A stretch of DNA of 64,000 bases from CAWGYQ01 sp963817395 (GTDB taxonomy: Bacteria > Acidobacteriota > Vicinamibacteria > Vicinamibacterales > CAVPJW01): the NCBI GenBank assembly GCA_963817395.1, contig CAWFOC010000003.1, positions 620,001 through 684,000 of the forward strand, read 5' to 3'. The position numbers and the translations under genes are program-made. This document shows, piece by piece, positions 37,596 to 45,745 of the stretch (the first letter of the stretch is position 1; each line of letters opens with the position of its first letter). Under the pieces are notes generated by a model. The model was not told the origin of the DNA. It ran no database searches and was given only the letters and a program-made list of their open reading frames with translations.

Positions 37596-38543
37596 TTGCG
37601 GGATGCGCGAGGCCTGAAGTACGATGCCGCTCCGGAGGTCGTTCTGCCGCAAAAAGTTCGCAAGGCGGTCTTTCCCGCCGCCGGGCTCGGCACGAGGTTC
37701 CTGCCCGTCACCAAGGCGCAGCCGAAGGAAATGCTGCCGCTGGTGGACAAACCCATCATCCAGTACGGCGTCGAAGAGGCCGTCGCCTCTGGTGTGTCGA
37801 ACATCATTCTGGTGACCGGGCGCGGCAAAAACGCCATCGAAGATCACTTCGACGTGTCGGTCGAGCTCGAGTCGTTTCTGGAAGCCCGCGGCAAGTCCGG
37901 GCTCATCGCCGAGATCCGCAAGATTTCCAACATGATCAACTTCGCGTACGTGCGCCAGGGCGAGCCGTTGGGGCTCGGCCATGCCGTGCTCGTCACGCGG
38001 GAACTGATCAACGACGAACCGTTCGCCGTCATCCTGGGAGACGACGTCATCGACGCGGACCCGCCGGCGCTGAAACAGATGATTGACGTCTACGAGCGCG
38101 TGGATGGACCGGTGCTGGCCGTCGAGCGTGTGCCGATGGACGAGATCTCGAACTACGGCGTGGTGGCGGTCGATGCGGAGAGCGTCGCGCCGGGTGTCCA
38201 TCGGGTGCTCGACCTGGTGGAAAAGCCGCCATCAGGGGAGGCGCCTTCGGATCTGGCCATCATCGGCCGCTACATCCTCACCCCCGACATCTTTCCCGAG
38301 CTCCAGGCCACGACCACGGACAGGACGGGCGAGATTCAGCTCACCAACGGATTGCGCCGTCTCCTCAAGAAGCGCCCCATCTATGCCTGCGAGGTCAAGG
38401 GCGTGCGGCACGACACGGGCAACCGTCTCGGGTTTCTCAAAGCCGTCGTCTATTTCGCGCTGCGCCGGCCGGACCTGGCCGAGCCCTTCAGCCGCTACCT
38501 GGAATCGCTCTCGCTCGCCGGGCAATCCGCCACCAGGCGCTGA
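37596..38543 (+). CDS. galU: UTP-glucose-1-phosphate uridylyltransferase
   Basis: About 315 residues. Makes UDP-glucose from UTP and glucose-1-phosphate for polysaccharide and cell-envelope synthesis. Motifs: nucleotide-binding AAGLGTRFLPVTKAQPKEML near the start, GVEEAVASGVSNIILVTGRG, GEPLGLGHAVLVTRELI, VILGDDVIDADPP and the late EIQLTNGLRRLL. The start is uncertain: TTG 37596 is the best in-frame codon, but an ATG at 37624 lies just before the conserved KVRKAVFPAAG in another frame and an indel in the A run (37651) could join them. Divergent from serS with about 70 bp between starts, and its end overlaps the convergent FmdB-like gene by 56 bp. Confidence 0.9.
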   Translation: MRDARGLKYDAAPEVVLPQKVRKAVFPAAGLGTRFLPVTKAQPKEMLPLVDKPIIQYGVEEAVASGVSNIILVTGRGKNAIEDHFDVSVELESFLEARGKSGLIAEIRKISNMINFAYVRQGEPLGLGHAVLVTRELINDEPFAVILGDDVIDADPPALKQMIDVYERVDGPVLAVERVPMDEISNYGVVAVDAESVAPGVHRVLDLVEKPPSGEAPSDLAIIGRYILTPDIFPELQATTTDRTGEIQLTNGLRRLLKKRPIYACEVKGVRHDTGNRLGFLKAVVYFALRRPDLAEPFSRYLESLSLAGQSATRR

Positions 38544-38998
38544 GCGAGAGCCGGTCGAAATTTCCTGAGGAATCCTTGGACCGAGAGCCCGCCGACGATG
38601 GCGAGCTCGCGGCCGCCTTGTCGCCAGCGGGGCTTTTCTTCTCAGCGCCCTTGGTGCCGTCACCACTCCTGGCGGGCGCCTCGGACTTGGTCCCGCTCTC
38701 GGACTTGGTCCCGCTCTCGGACTTGGTCCCGCCCTCGGACTTGGTCCCGCCCTCGGACTTGGCTGCGCCTTCGGATTTGGTCGCGCGCTTCGGACGTCCC
38801 CTCGTCCTTGGCGCCCTTGCGCGCATAGTCCGTGATGTAGAAGCCGGAGCCTTTGAACTGAATGGCAGGCGAAGAAAACAGCTTGTGCACGGGACCACCG
38901 CAGACCGGGCACTTCTCGGCCGGGGGATCCGAGAACTTCTGGTGGATCACCTCGAACCGATGACCGCACGCGTCGCATTGATATTCGTAAAGAGGCAT
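38488..38998 (-). CDS. FmdB-family zinc-ribbon protein with KSEGGT repeat tail, frame-broken
   Basis: Starts at ATG 38998 with the typical FmdB start MPLYEYQCDACGHRFEVIHQ, a four-Cys zinc ribbon (CDAC, CPVC) and the conserved FKGSGFYITDYARKG. After that the frame breaks near 38810; removing one G restores a Lys/Ser-rich tail with six KSEGGT-type units, as FmdB relatives often carry low-complexity tails. The role of FmdB proteins is not settled; they are linked to regulation or assembly. Ends inside the convergent galU. The tail length and end are uncertain because of the break. Confidence 0.75.
38681..38790. repeat. 18-bp tandem repeat, six copies (KSEGGT minisatellite)
   Basis: The core GGACTTGGTCCCGCTCTC recurs at 38683, 38701, 38719, 38737, 38755 and 38773, exactly 18 bp apart; the last two copies are more diverged. 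On the minus strand it encodes KSEGGT or KSESGT in the tail of the FmdB-like protein. Being a multiple of three, gain or loss of copies would keep the frame. Confidence 0.9.
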
Positions 38999-39012
38999 CG
39001 TCGTCCGGGCCG

Positions 39013-40671
39013 TTACTCGAGGAGGGCTCCGTCATCGCTTCCAAGCATCAGGCGGCGATGAACCCAGAAGGGCGCGGTGCCCAGGCCGAGCAAGGTATCG
39101 TGAAACTCCCGCAGCGAGTACTTCGCGCCCTGCGCCTGCTTGTAGTCCTGCCGGAGCTTCAGCAGCATGAGCTTCCCGAGCGAGTAGACGACATAGCCGG
39201 GATCGAAGGTGCCTCGCTCGGCCTCGCGGCGCGCGCTCGCTTCCTGCATGTATGCTTCGTCGCGGAAGAACCGCATGCCCTGCTCCACCGACAAATCCTC
39301 GGTGTGCAGGCGGATCCCCACGACGAACCGCACCAGGCGAATGAGCGCTTCGGCGAGCTGACCCACCCGGATGGCTGGCTCTCGCCCGCCGCAGCCGGCC
39401 TCCACCATCATCTGCTCGCAGTAGTGCGCCCAGCCTTCGACGAACGACGCCGGTGCGAAGAGAATCGACTTGCGGACTTTCGACTCGACCCGGCGGAGAC
39501 GCTGATAGTGAAGGAAATGGCCCGGATAGACCTCGTGAATCGAGATCGACCAGAGCGCCGGATAGTTGAAGTCGCGAAGGTACTCTTCCTGCCGGTCGGG
39601 CGGCCATGAGGGCAAGGCGTCGGTCAGGTAGTAGTAGGCCCGCGTCGGCTTGGGCTCGAACGGTCCTGGCGTCCACATGCTGGCAAACGACCAGCGGTAG
39701 AACTCCGGCGTCGGGGCAACGACGATCGGCTCGCCGGAGGGAATCGTGACGATACGCTGGCGTTCGAGAAAGGCGGCCAGCTCGTCGAGCTGCTCCTGCG
39801 CCACGGTGATGAGCTCGCCCGTTGCCGGGTGATTGAGCTTCAACTTCTGCCACGACTCGAGCGGATCGCCGCCGTTCAGGCGCCCGGCGGCGGCCTTGAA
39901 TTCCTCTTGCGTCTGCTTCAGCTCGCGCATCGCAATCGCGAGAAGACGCTCGCTGTCGAGCGGGATGCCGTCGTCGAGCTTCAGCTTGCGCTCGAAGCGC
40001 TCGCGGCCGAGTCTGAACGAGGAGCGGGCGCGGGGCGCCACCTCCGTTTCCAGATACTCGATGTACGAGCCGACGGCGTGCGCGGCTTCGGTAGAGGCGT
40101 CCGCCAGATCGCCGAGCAGGTGGAGATCGTCCACCGACGCGAATGCTCGCGGCAGGTCGGTTTCGATGAACTTCAGCGTGCCGCGGAGAGTCTCGAGCCC
40201 GACTTTGACGAAGATGCCGGGAGGATCCTTCACGTTGTCGCGCGCCGCCTGCATCAGCCGCGGTGTTTGCCGGAGCTTGGAGAGCACGCGCCGCGCACGT
40301 TCGGACTCGGGCGCGTACTCGAAGATCGACTGCGCGGCCAGGCTCGATGCCAGGAGATCAGCATAGAGCTGCGGGCTGCGTTCCCAGCTGCGCACCTCCT
40401 CGAGCTCGAACATCCGGCCCCGGATATTGGCGCCGAGGATGGGCTGCTCCACCTTTTCCACCGCGGTCAGACCGGCGGCGTCGATCTCATCGAGACGACG
40501 GGCAAAGCCGGAAAGGGTACGGGCGCGGGCCTCGATGGCCGGCCGGCTGAGGTCCTCGAGCAGATCGTCGTGCAGGTGCACGCCGTCGAGCGTGGCGCTG
40601 GTCGGCTCGCTCTCGTGCAGGTACGTGAGATAGTCGTCGACGAAGTGCGGCAGCGGTTCGGCGGATGCCAT
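39013..40671 (-). CDS. DUF885 family zinc metallopeptidase-like protein
   Basis: 552 residues from ATG 40671, with no clear signal peptide. Mostly helical. The DUF885 signature is complete: HEVYPGHFLH (His379, Glu380, His385) and downstream EGWAHYCEQMMVEAGC, which supplies the third zinc ligand. These proteins resemble M2/M32-type gluzincins and are thought to be peptidases, but substrates are not defined. It is divergent from rsmI with 42 bp between starts. Confidence 0.88.
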   Translation of the reverse strand: MASAEPLPHFVDDYLTYLHESEPTSATLDGVHLHDDLLEDLSRPAIEARARTLSGFARRLDEIDAAGLTAVEKVEQPILGANIRGRMFELEEVRSWERSPQLYADLLASSLAAQSIFEYAPESERARRVLSKLRQTPRLMQAARDNVKDPPGIFVKVGLETLRGTLKFIETDLPRAFASVDDLHLLGDLADASTEAAHAVGSYIEYLETEVAPRARSSFRLGRERFERKLKLDDGIPLDSERLLAIAMRELKQTQEEFKAAAGRLNGGDPLESWQKLKLNHPATGELITVAQEQLDELAAFLERQRIVTIPSGEPIVVAPTPEFYRWSFASMWTPGPFEPKPTRAYYYLTDALPSWPPDRQEEYLRDFNYPALWSISIHEVYPGHFLHYQRLRRVESKVRKSILFAPASFVEGWAHYCEQMMVEAGCGGREPAIRVGQLAEALIRLVRFVVGIRLHTEDLSVEQGMRFFRDEAYMQEASARREAERGTFDPGYVVYSLGKLMLLKLRQDYKQAQGAKYSLREFHDTLLGLGTAPFWVHRRLMLGSDDGALLE

Positions 40672-40713
40672 GATGTCGGAACCCCCAATGGTACGAATAA
40701 ATCGTCTGGTTCG

Positions 40714-41592
40714 ATGCCCGGCACCCTGTATGTCGTCGCGACACCCATCGGAAATCTCGAGGACATCTCTCTTCGCGCCCTGCGCGTGTTGAAATCGGTT
40801 GGCGTCATTGCGGCCGAGGATACGCGTCGTACGCAGATTCTGCTGCGACACTACGGTGTTTCAACACCGTGCTTGAGCTTCCACGAGCATAACGAGCGCG
40901 CGCGCGTGCCGCAGCTCGTCGCCCGCCTCGAGCAGGGCGACGATGTGGCGCTCGTCAGCGATGCGGGGACGCCCGGGATTTCCGATCCGGGGTATCAGCT
41001 CGTACGCGCGGCGCATGATCATCACATCAAAGTCGAAGCCATTCCCGGCGCGAGCGCGGTGTTGACGGCCCTGGTGTCTTCCGGGCTGCCGGCCCATGAG
41101 TTCACGTTCCTCGGGTTCGCGCCGGCACGTACCAAAGACAAGGACCGTTGGATGGCTCGGGTCGTGGCCGAGCCCAGAACGATCGTGTTCTTCGATTCCC
41201 CCCGTCGTGTGCGCGACACGCTGTCGCGTCTGGCGCGCCTGGCGCCGGCGCGGGAGGTGGTTGTGGCCCGCGAGTTGACGAAGAAGTTCGAGACATTGGT
41301 CAAAGGACCTATTGCCAAGGTGGCCGACAGCCTGGACTCCGCCGTCCGGGGAGAAATTACGGTCATTCTCGATGGCACCAAATTGGTTACATCACCAAAA
41401 CATACTGGTCCTGCATCACCCAAACCAGCGGAACCAGGTGCTAAATTTGGTTTGTTGACCGAATTCGACATGTTGAGCCAGCAGCCAGGTATCAACCGTA
41501 AGGATGTTATTAGGTCTATCGCCAAAATACATGGCCTCAAGGCACGCGACGTCTACGCGGCCATTGAGGACGCCAAGCGGAACCGCCCATAG
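40714..41592 (+). CDS. rsmI: 16S rRNA (cytidine1402-2'-O)-methyltransferase
   Basis: 292 residues. Methylates the 2'-OH of C1402 in 16S rRNA using SAM. Start ATG 40714 (MPGTLYVVATPIGNLEDISL). Tetrapyrrole-methylase fold with LRVLKSVGVIAAEDTRRTQI, SDAGTPGISDPGYQLV and PGASAVLTALVSSGLP. The C-terminal RsmI helix-turn-helix tail is present (NRKDVIRSIAKIHGLKARDV). The stretch 41375-41530 just before and including that tail is clearly more AT-rich than the rest (codons such as AAA, ACA, TTG, ATT), though the protein stays in frame. Confidence 0.92.
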   Translation: MPGTLYVVATPIGNLEDISLRALRVLKSVGVIAAEDTRRTQILLRHYGVSTPCLSFHEHNERARVPQLVARLEQGDDVALVSDAGTPGISDPGYQLVRAAHDHHIKVEAIPGASAVLTALVSSGLPAHEFTFLGFAPARTKDKDRWMARVVAEPRTIVFFDSPRRVRDTLSRLARLAPAREVVVARELTKKFETLVKGPIAKVADSLDSAVRGEITVILDGTKLVTSPKHTGPASPKPAEPGAKFGLLTEFDMLSQQPGINRKDVIRSIAKIHGLKARDVYAAIEDAKRNRP

Positions 41593-41665
41593 CTTGACCG
41601 CCTACAGGGCTTTTGCTAAGGTTACCGCAGGTTGTAGGGGGCCCGGCCTCCCCTGGGGAGGTTTC

Positions 41666-42346
41666 ATGGCGAAACAGCGGCGGGCACCTGCCCGCACAGT
41701 CCGAAAAACCTCCAGGCCCGGCTCAACGTCTTCTGGGTCGCTTCGCGCCGCCGTACCCCGCCCGCCGCGCGGGCGCATCCCCCCGAGTCAGGTCGAGAGC
41801 CAGAAGCTTCCGCCACGACCGGCGTACCTGGAGGCAATCGCCCGCTACGAGCAGGCGCTCCTCGCCTTCCAGGCTCATGAATATGGTCAAGCGACCGAAA
41901 TTCTCAGGGTCATCCTAGCGGCCTACCCCGAGGAGAAGGAGCTCCACGAGCGGGTTCGTCTGTACCTGCAGATGTGCGAGCGCCAGCTAGCCGCGCAGCG
42001 GGAAATGCCGCAAACTCTCGAAGAGCGTCTCTACGCTGCCACGCTGGCCATCAACGCCGGTGCCCTGTCCGAAGCGGCCGGACACCTCGAAAGTGCCCGG
42101 AAGCAGGACCCCGACCACGATCAGGCTCTCTATATGCTCGCGATTGTTCATGCGCAGCAAGGCAACCTCACCGAGGCCGCGGAACTGCTGCAGCGCGCAG
42201 TCGAGATCAATCCAGAAAATAGGTCTATCGCCAGGAACGACCCCAATCTCGATGCCCTCCGCGGTCAAAGCTCCGTCCGCAGCCTCTTCGAGGCGCCCCT
42301 CCGCACAGACCGCCGCCGTGCCGGCAGGAACCGCGGCACCCGATAA
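41666..42346 (+). CDS. TPR-repeat protein
   Basis: 226 residues from ATG 41666 with GGGGAGG upstream. A basic, Pro/Arg/Ser-rich N-terminus (1-45) precedes three to four tetratricopeptide repeats: AIARYEQALLAFQAHEYGQA, LYAATLAINAGALSEAAGHL, ALYMLAIVHAQQGNLTEAAE and AVEINPENRSIARND. TPRs mediate protein contacts; the partner is unknown. It lies between rsmI (73 bp) and glmU (7 bp), so it is probably in the same transcript. The last 25 residues are Arg-rich. Confidence 0.85.
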   Translation: MAKQRRAPARTVRKTSRPGSTSSGSLRAAVPRPPRGRIPPSQVESQKLPPRPAYLEAIARYEQALLAFQAHEYGQATEILRVILAAYPEEKELHERVRLYLQMCERQLAAQREMPQTLEERLYAATLAINAGALSEAAGHLESARKQDPDHDQALYMLAIVHAQQGNLTEAAELLQRAVEINPENRSIARNDPNLDALRGQSSVRSLFEAPLRTDRRRAGRNRGTR

Positions 42347-42353
42347 GGCTTAC

Positions 42354-43742
42354 GTGCCCGACACGCATGTCGTGATCCTGGCGGCCGGCAAGGGCACGCG
42401 AATGAAGTCGGCCCTTCCAAAGGTGCTGCATCCGGTTGCGGGACGGCCCATGATCGAGCACGTGCTCAGGGCTGTTGAGCCGCTGGCGCCTTCGAGCACG
42501 ACGGTGGTCATTGGTCACGGTGGCGACGCGCTCAAGGCCGCGCTGAGCGGTTGGCCGCAGCTGCGCTTCGTGCATCAGGAACCGCAGCTTGGCACCGCCC
42601 ACGCCCTGGCTCAGGTCGAACCACTGCTCTCCGCCTCATCCGGCCAGATTCTCGTGCTCTCCGGCGACGTGCCACGGCTTCGTTCCGAGACGCTGGCCCG
42701 CCTGGCTGCAACCCAGCGGGAAACCGTGGCGGCGGCGGTGATGGTGACCGCCATGCTCGAACGCCCTTACGGCTACGGGCGCATCGTGCGCGAGGGGGGC
42801 CGGGTCGAGCGTGTGGTGGAGGAACGCGACCTCGGGGCGGGACAGCACGGGATTCGAGAGGTGAATGCCGGGATCTATGCGTTCGCGCTCGAGCCCCTTT
42901 TCGACGCGCTCCGGACGATCGCGCCGGACAACGCACAGGGCGAGTACTACCTTCCCGATGTCATTGCGGTGTATGGCCGCGAGAAGCGTCTGGTGGCCAC
43001 CATGACCGTGGACGATCCGCGCGAGATTCAAGGCATCAACAGCCGCACCGAGCTGGCAGAAGTGAGCAGAGCCGTGAGACAGACCAAAAACGAAGAGCTG
43101 ATGGCCGCCGGCGTGACCATCGACGACCCGGTGACCACCTACATCGAGGCGGATGTTCAGGTTGGCGCCGACACCGTGATTCATCCAGGCACACACCTCC
43201 AGGGCCGGACCGTGATTGGCCGGGGCTGTGAGATCCATGCCGGCGTCCGCATTCGCGACTCGACGCTCGGCGATCGCGTCACCATCCTCGATCACTGCGT
43301 CATCGTCGGGTCGCACGTGGCGTCGGATGCGCAAATCGGCCCGTTCGCGCACTTGAGACCGGAAACCGATGTCCGGGAGCGCGCGCGCATCGGCAATTTC
43401 GTCGAGCTCAAGAAGACCGTGCTCGGCGTGGGCTCGAAGGCCAACCATCTGACGTATCTCGGCGACACGACGGTCGGTGAAGGTGTGAACGTGGGAGCCG
43501 GCACCATCACGTGCAACTACGACGGCGTCCGCAAGCACGAGACCGTGATCGAGGACGGCGCGTTCATCGGCAGCGATTCTCAGCTGATCGCGCCGGTCCG
43601 TGTCGGCCGCGGCGCCTATGTGGCGGCGGGATCGTCGATTACCGAGGATGTGCCCGAAGGAGCGCTCGCCGTCGCCCGGGCCCGGCAGGTCAATCGGGAG
43701 GGTTGGACGGCGAAGCGCACGGGACGGGGCAAGCCCGAGTAG
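42354..43742 (+). CDS. glmU: Bifunctional GlmU: GlcN-1-P acetyltransferase / UDP-GlcNAc pyrophosphorylase
   Basis: 462 residues from GTG 42354 (AAGG upstream, 7 bp after the TPR gene). Makes UDP-GlcNAc for peptidoglycan and LPS. N-terminal uridylyltransferase: LAAGKGTRMKSALPKVLHPV, HQEPQLGTAHALAQV, SGDVPRLR, YGYGRIVREGG, EVNAGIYAF. C-terminal left-handed beta-helix acetyltransferase: IGPFAHLRPETDVRERARIG, KKTVLGVGSKANHLTYLGD, VNVGAGTITCNYDGVRKHET and SDSQLIAPVRVG, with the active-site His in NHLTYLGD. Followed by glmS, the preceding enzyme of the pathway, 87 bp downstream. Confidence 0.95.
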   Translation: MPDTHVVILAAGKGTRMKSALPKVLHPVAGRPMIEHVLRAVEPLAPSSTTVVIGHGGDALKAALSGWPQLRFVHQEPQLGTAHALAQVEPLLSASSGQILVLSGDVPRLRSETLARLAATQRETVAAAVMVTAMLERPYGYGRIVREGGRVERVVEERDLGAGQHGIREVNAGIYAFALEPLFDALRTIAPDNAQGEYYLPDVIAVYGREKRLVATMTVDDPREIQGINSRTELAEVSRAVRQTKNEELMAAGVTIDDPVTTYIEADVQVGADTVIHPGTHLQGRTVIGRGCEIHAGVRIRDSTLGDRVTILDHCVIVGSHVASDAQIGPFAHLRPETDVRERARIGNFVELKKTVLGVGSKANHLTYLGDTTVGEGVNVGAGTITCNYDGVRKHETVIEDGAFIGSDSQLIAPVRVGRGAYVAAGSSITEDVPEGALAVARARQVNREGWTAKRTGRGKPE

Positions 43743-43829
43743 AGCCTGACCCCCGGGGGCAGCCGCACGTCCATCCGGTTCTGCGTTACATTGGTCTGTC
43801 CCGCTGCGCGAGCGGTCCGAAGGAAAACC

Positions 43830-45672
43830 ATGTGCGGCATCATCGGTTACATCGGTGACAAGACGGTCGTTCCCGTCCTGATCGACGGCCTCAGGCGCCT
43901 GGAGTATCGCGGCTACGACTCGGCGGGCGTGGCGGTCGTCCGCGACGGGCACCTCGAGCTCCGGCGGAGCGCGGGAAAACTTGCGCGCCTCGAAGAGGTG
44001 ATCGACGCCCAACCAGTTGAAGGCGACTACGGCGTGGGTCATACGCGATGGGCCACTCACGGGCGCCCGACGGAAGAGAACGCCCATCCGCATCGCGACT
44101 GCACGGGCCGGATTGTCGTCGTCCACAACGGCATCATCGAGAACTACCTCGACCTCAAGCGGAACCTCCAGGGCAGTGGCCACCGCTTCGTCACCGAGAC
44201 CGACACCGAAGTGGTGGCGCATCTCGTCGAACAGGAGATGGAGGAGGATGGACTCGAGGGCGCCGTGAGGCGGGCGCTCCTGCAGATTCGCGGATCGTTT
44301 GCGCTGGTGGTGCTTTCGGTTCAGGACCCGGAGAAGATCGTGGCCGTCCGCAACGGTCCGCCGCTCGTCGTCGGGCTCGGAAACGGCGAGTTCTTCGTGG
44401 CCTCGGACACGCCCGCGATCCTGGCGCACACCCGCGATGTGGTGTTTCTCGCCGACGAGGAGATGGCGGTGGTGACGCGCTCGGGCGTCGTGTTCACGGA
44501 TTTCTCCGGACAGTCGGTGTCGAAGGCCACACAGCGCGTGCTGTGGGATCCCATCATGGCCGAGAAGGCCGGCTACAAGCACTTCATGCTGAAGGAGATC
44601 TTCGAGCAGCCTTCTGCCGTGCGCGACACCATCCTCGGCCGTGTCTCGGTCGAGACCGGCCGCGTGTTTCTGGAAGAGATGACGCTGACGGATGACGCGC
44701 TCAGATCGATTGAGAAGGTGGCTATCGTCGCGTGCGGAACGTCCTGGCATGCGGGCCTGGTGGGCAAGTTCCTCATCGAGGAGCTCGCGGGTGTGCCGGT
44801 CGAAGTCGATTACGGATCCGAGTTACGGTATCGCGACCCCATCGTGTCTCAGAGCACGCTGGCGCTCGCCATCACCCAGTCGGGCGAAACCGCGGATACG
44901 CTGGCCGCGCTTCGCCAAGCGCGCCAGAAAGGCGCGAAGAGCATCGCGATCTGCAATGTGGTCGGCAGCATGGCCACCCGGGAAGCCGAGGGCACGGTGT
45001 ACACCCACGCGGGGCTTGAAATCGGGGTGGCCTCCACCAAGGCCTTCACCTCGCAGCTCGTGGCGCTCAATCTGCTGGCGCTCTATCTGGCACAGGTCCG
45101 CGGACGGCTCACGCCGGAGGCTGGCCGCGCCCACATCGAGGCCCTGCTGCACGTGCCGCAGCTTCTCGAGGAGGTGCTGAAGTTGGCACCCATCATCGAG
45201 GAGACGGCCTCGCGCTTACTCGCGGACTGATTTTCTCTATCTGGGCCGGGGACTGAACTATCCGATCGCGCTCGAGGGCGCGCTCAAGTTGAAGGAAATT
45301 TCGTACATCCACGCCGAAGGCTATCCCGCCGGCGAAATGAAGCACGGACCGATTGCCCTGATCGACGAGCAGATGCCAGTGGTCGCGCTGGCGCCGCGAG
45401 ACGCCGTCTACGACAAGATGCTGGGGAATATTCAGGAGGCGAGAGCCCGCGGCGGCCAGGTGATCGCCGTGACCACGCCCGGCAACCACGAGCTCGCCAG
45501 CCTGCTCGACCCGAAGGAGGACGTGCTCCTCACCGTCCCGGCCGCCCCACGTCTCCTCATGCCCCTGGTGCTCGTCGTGCCGCTGCAGCTGCTTGCGTAT
45601 CAGATCGCCGTCCGGCGCGGCTGTGACGTCGATCAGCCGCGCAATCTCGCGAAGAGCGTCACCGTCGAATAG
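43830..45672 (+). CDS. glmS: Glutamine-fructose-6-phosphate aminotransferase, frame-broken
   Basis: Start ATG 43830 with AAGGA upstream; Cys2 (MCGIIGYIG) is the glutaminase nucleophile after Met removal. Converts fructose-6-P and glutamine to glucosamine-6-P, feeding GlmU next door. N-terminal glutaminase motifs: LRRLEYRGYDSAG, GHTRWATHGRPT, HNGIIENY. Two SIS domains follow (CGTSWHAG; STKAFTSQ). The frame breaks near 45225; removing the T of GACTGAT restores LLADDFLYLGRGLNYPIALE. The end has EISYIHAEGYPAGEMKHGP and the final Glu. About 613 residues, normal length. No glmS ribozyme was seen in the 87 bp leader. Confidence 0.93.
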
Positions 45673-45745
45673 CGGCGCTCTGCGCACGGCGCGAATCGGG
45701 GATAATAGAGACGACCGTTCCGGCTGCGATCGTCCGCCCCACCTC

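Noticed and set aside
37527..37600. T-box leader for serS
   Set aside because: The space before the serS start is too short and holds no antiterminator-like sequence.
41510..42235. Shared 14-mer TAGGTCTATCGCCA in rsmI and the TPR gene
   Set aside because: Some exact 14-mers are expected by chance in 64 kb; both lie in ordinary coding frames.
43743..43829. glmS ribozyme-riboswitch upstream of glmS
   Set aside because: Only 87 bp and no match to the ribozyme core; it is mostly a GC-rich short palindrome.
45200..45240. Programmed +1 frameshift at the TGA in glmS
   Set aside because: The site has no slippery codon shared with the other breaks, and breaks also occur with no stop nearby. Insertion errors explain them all.
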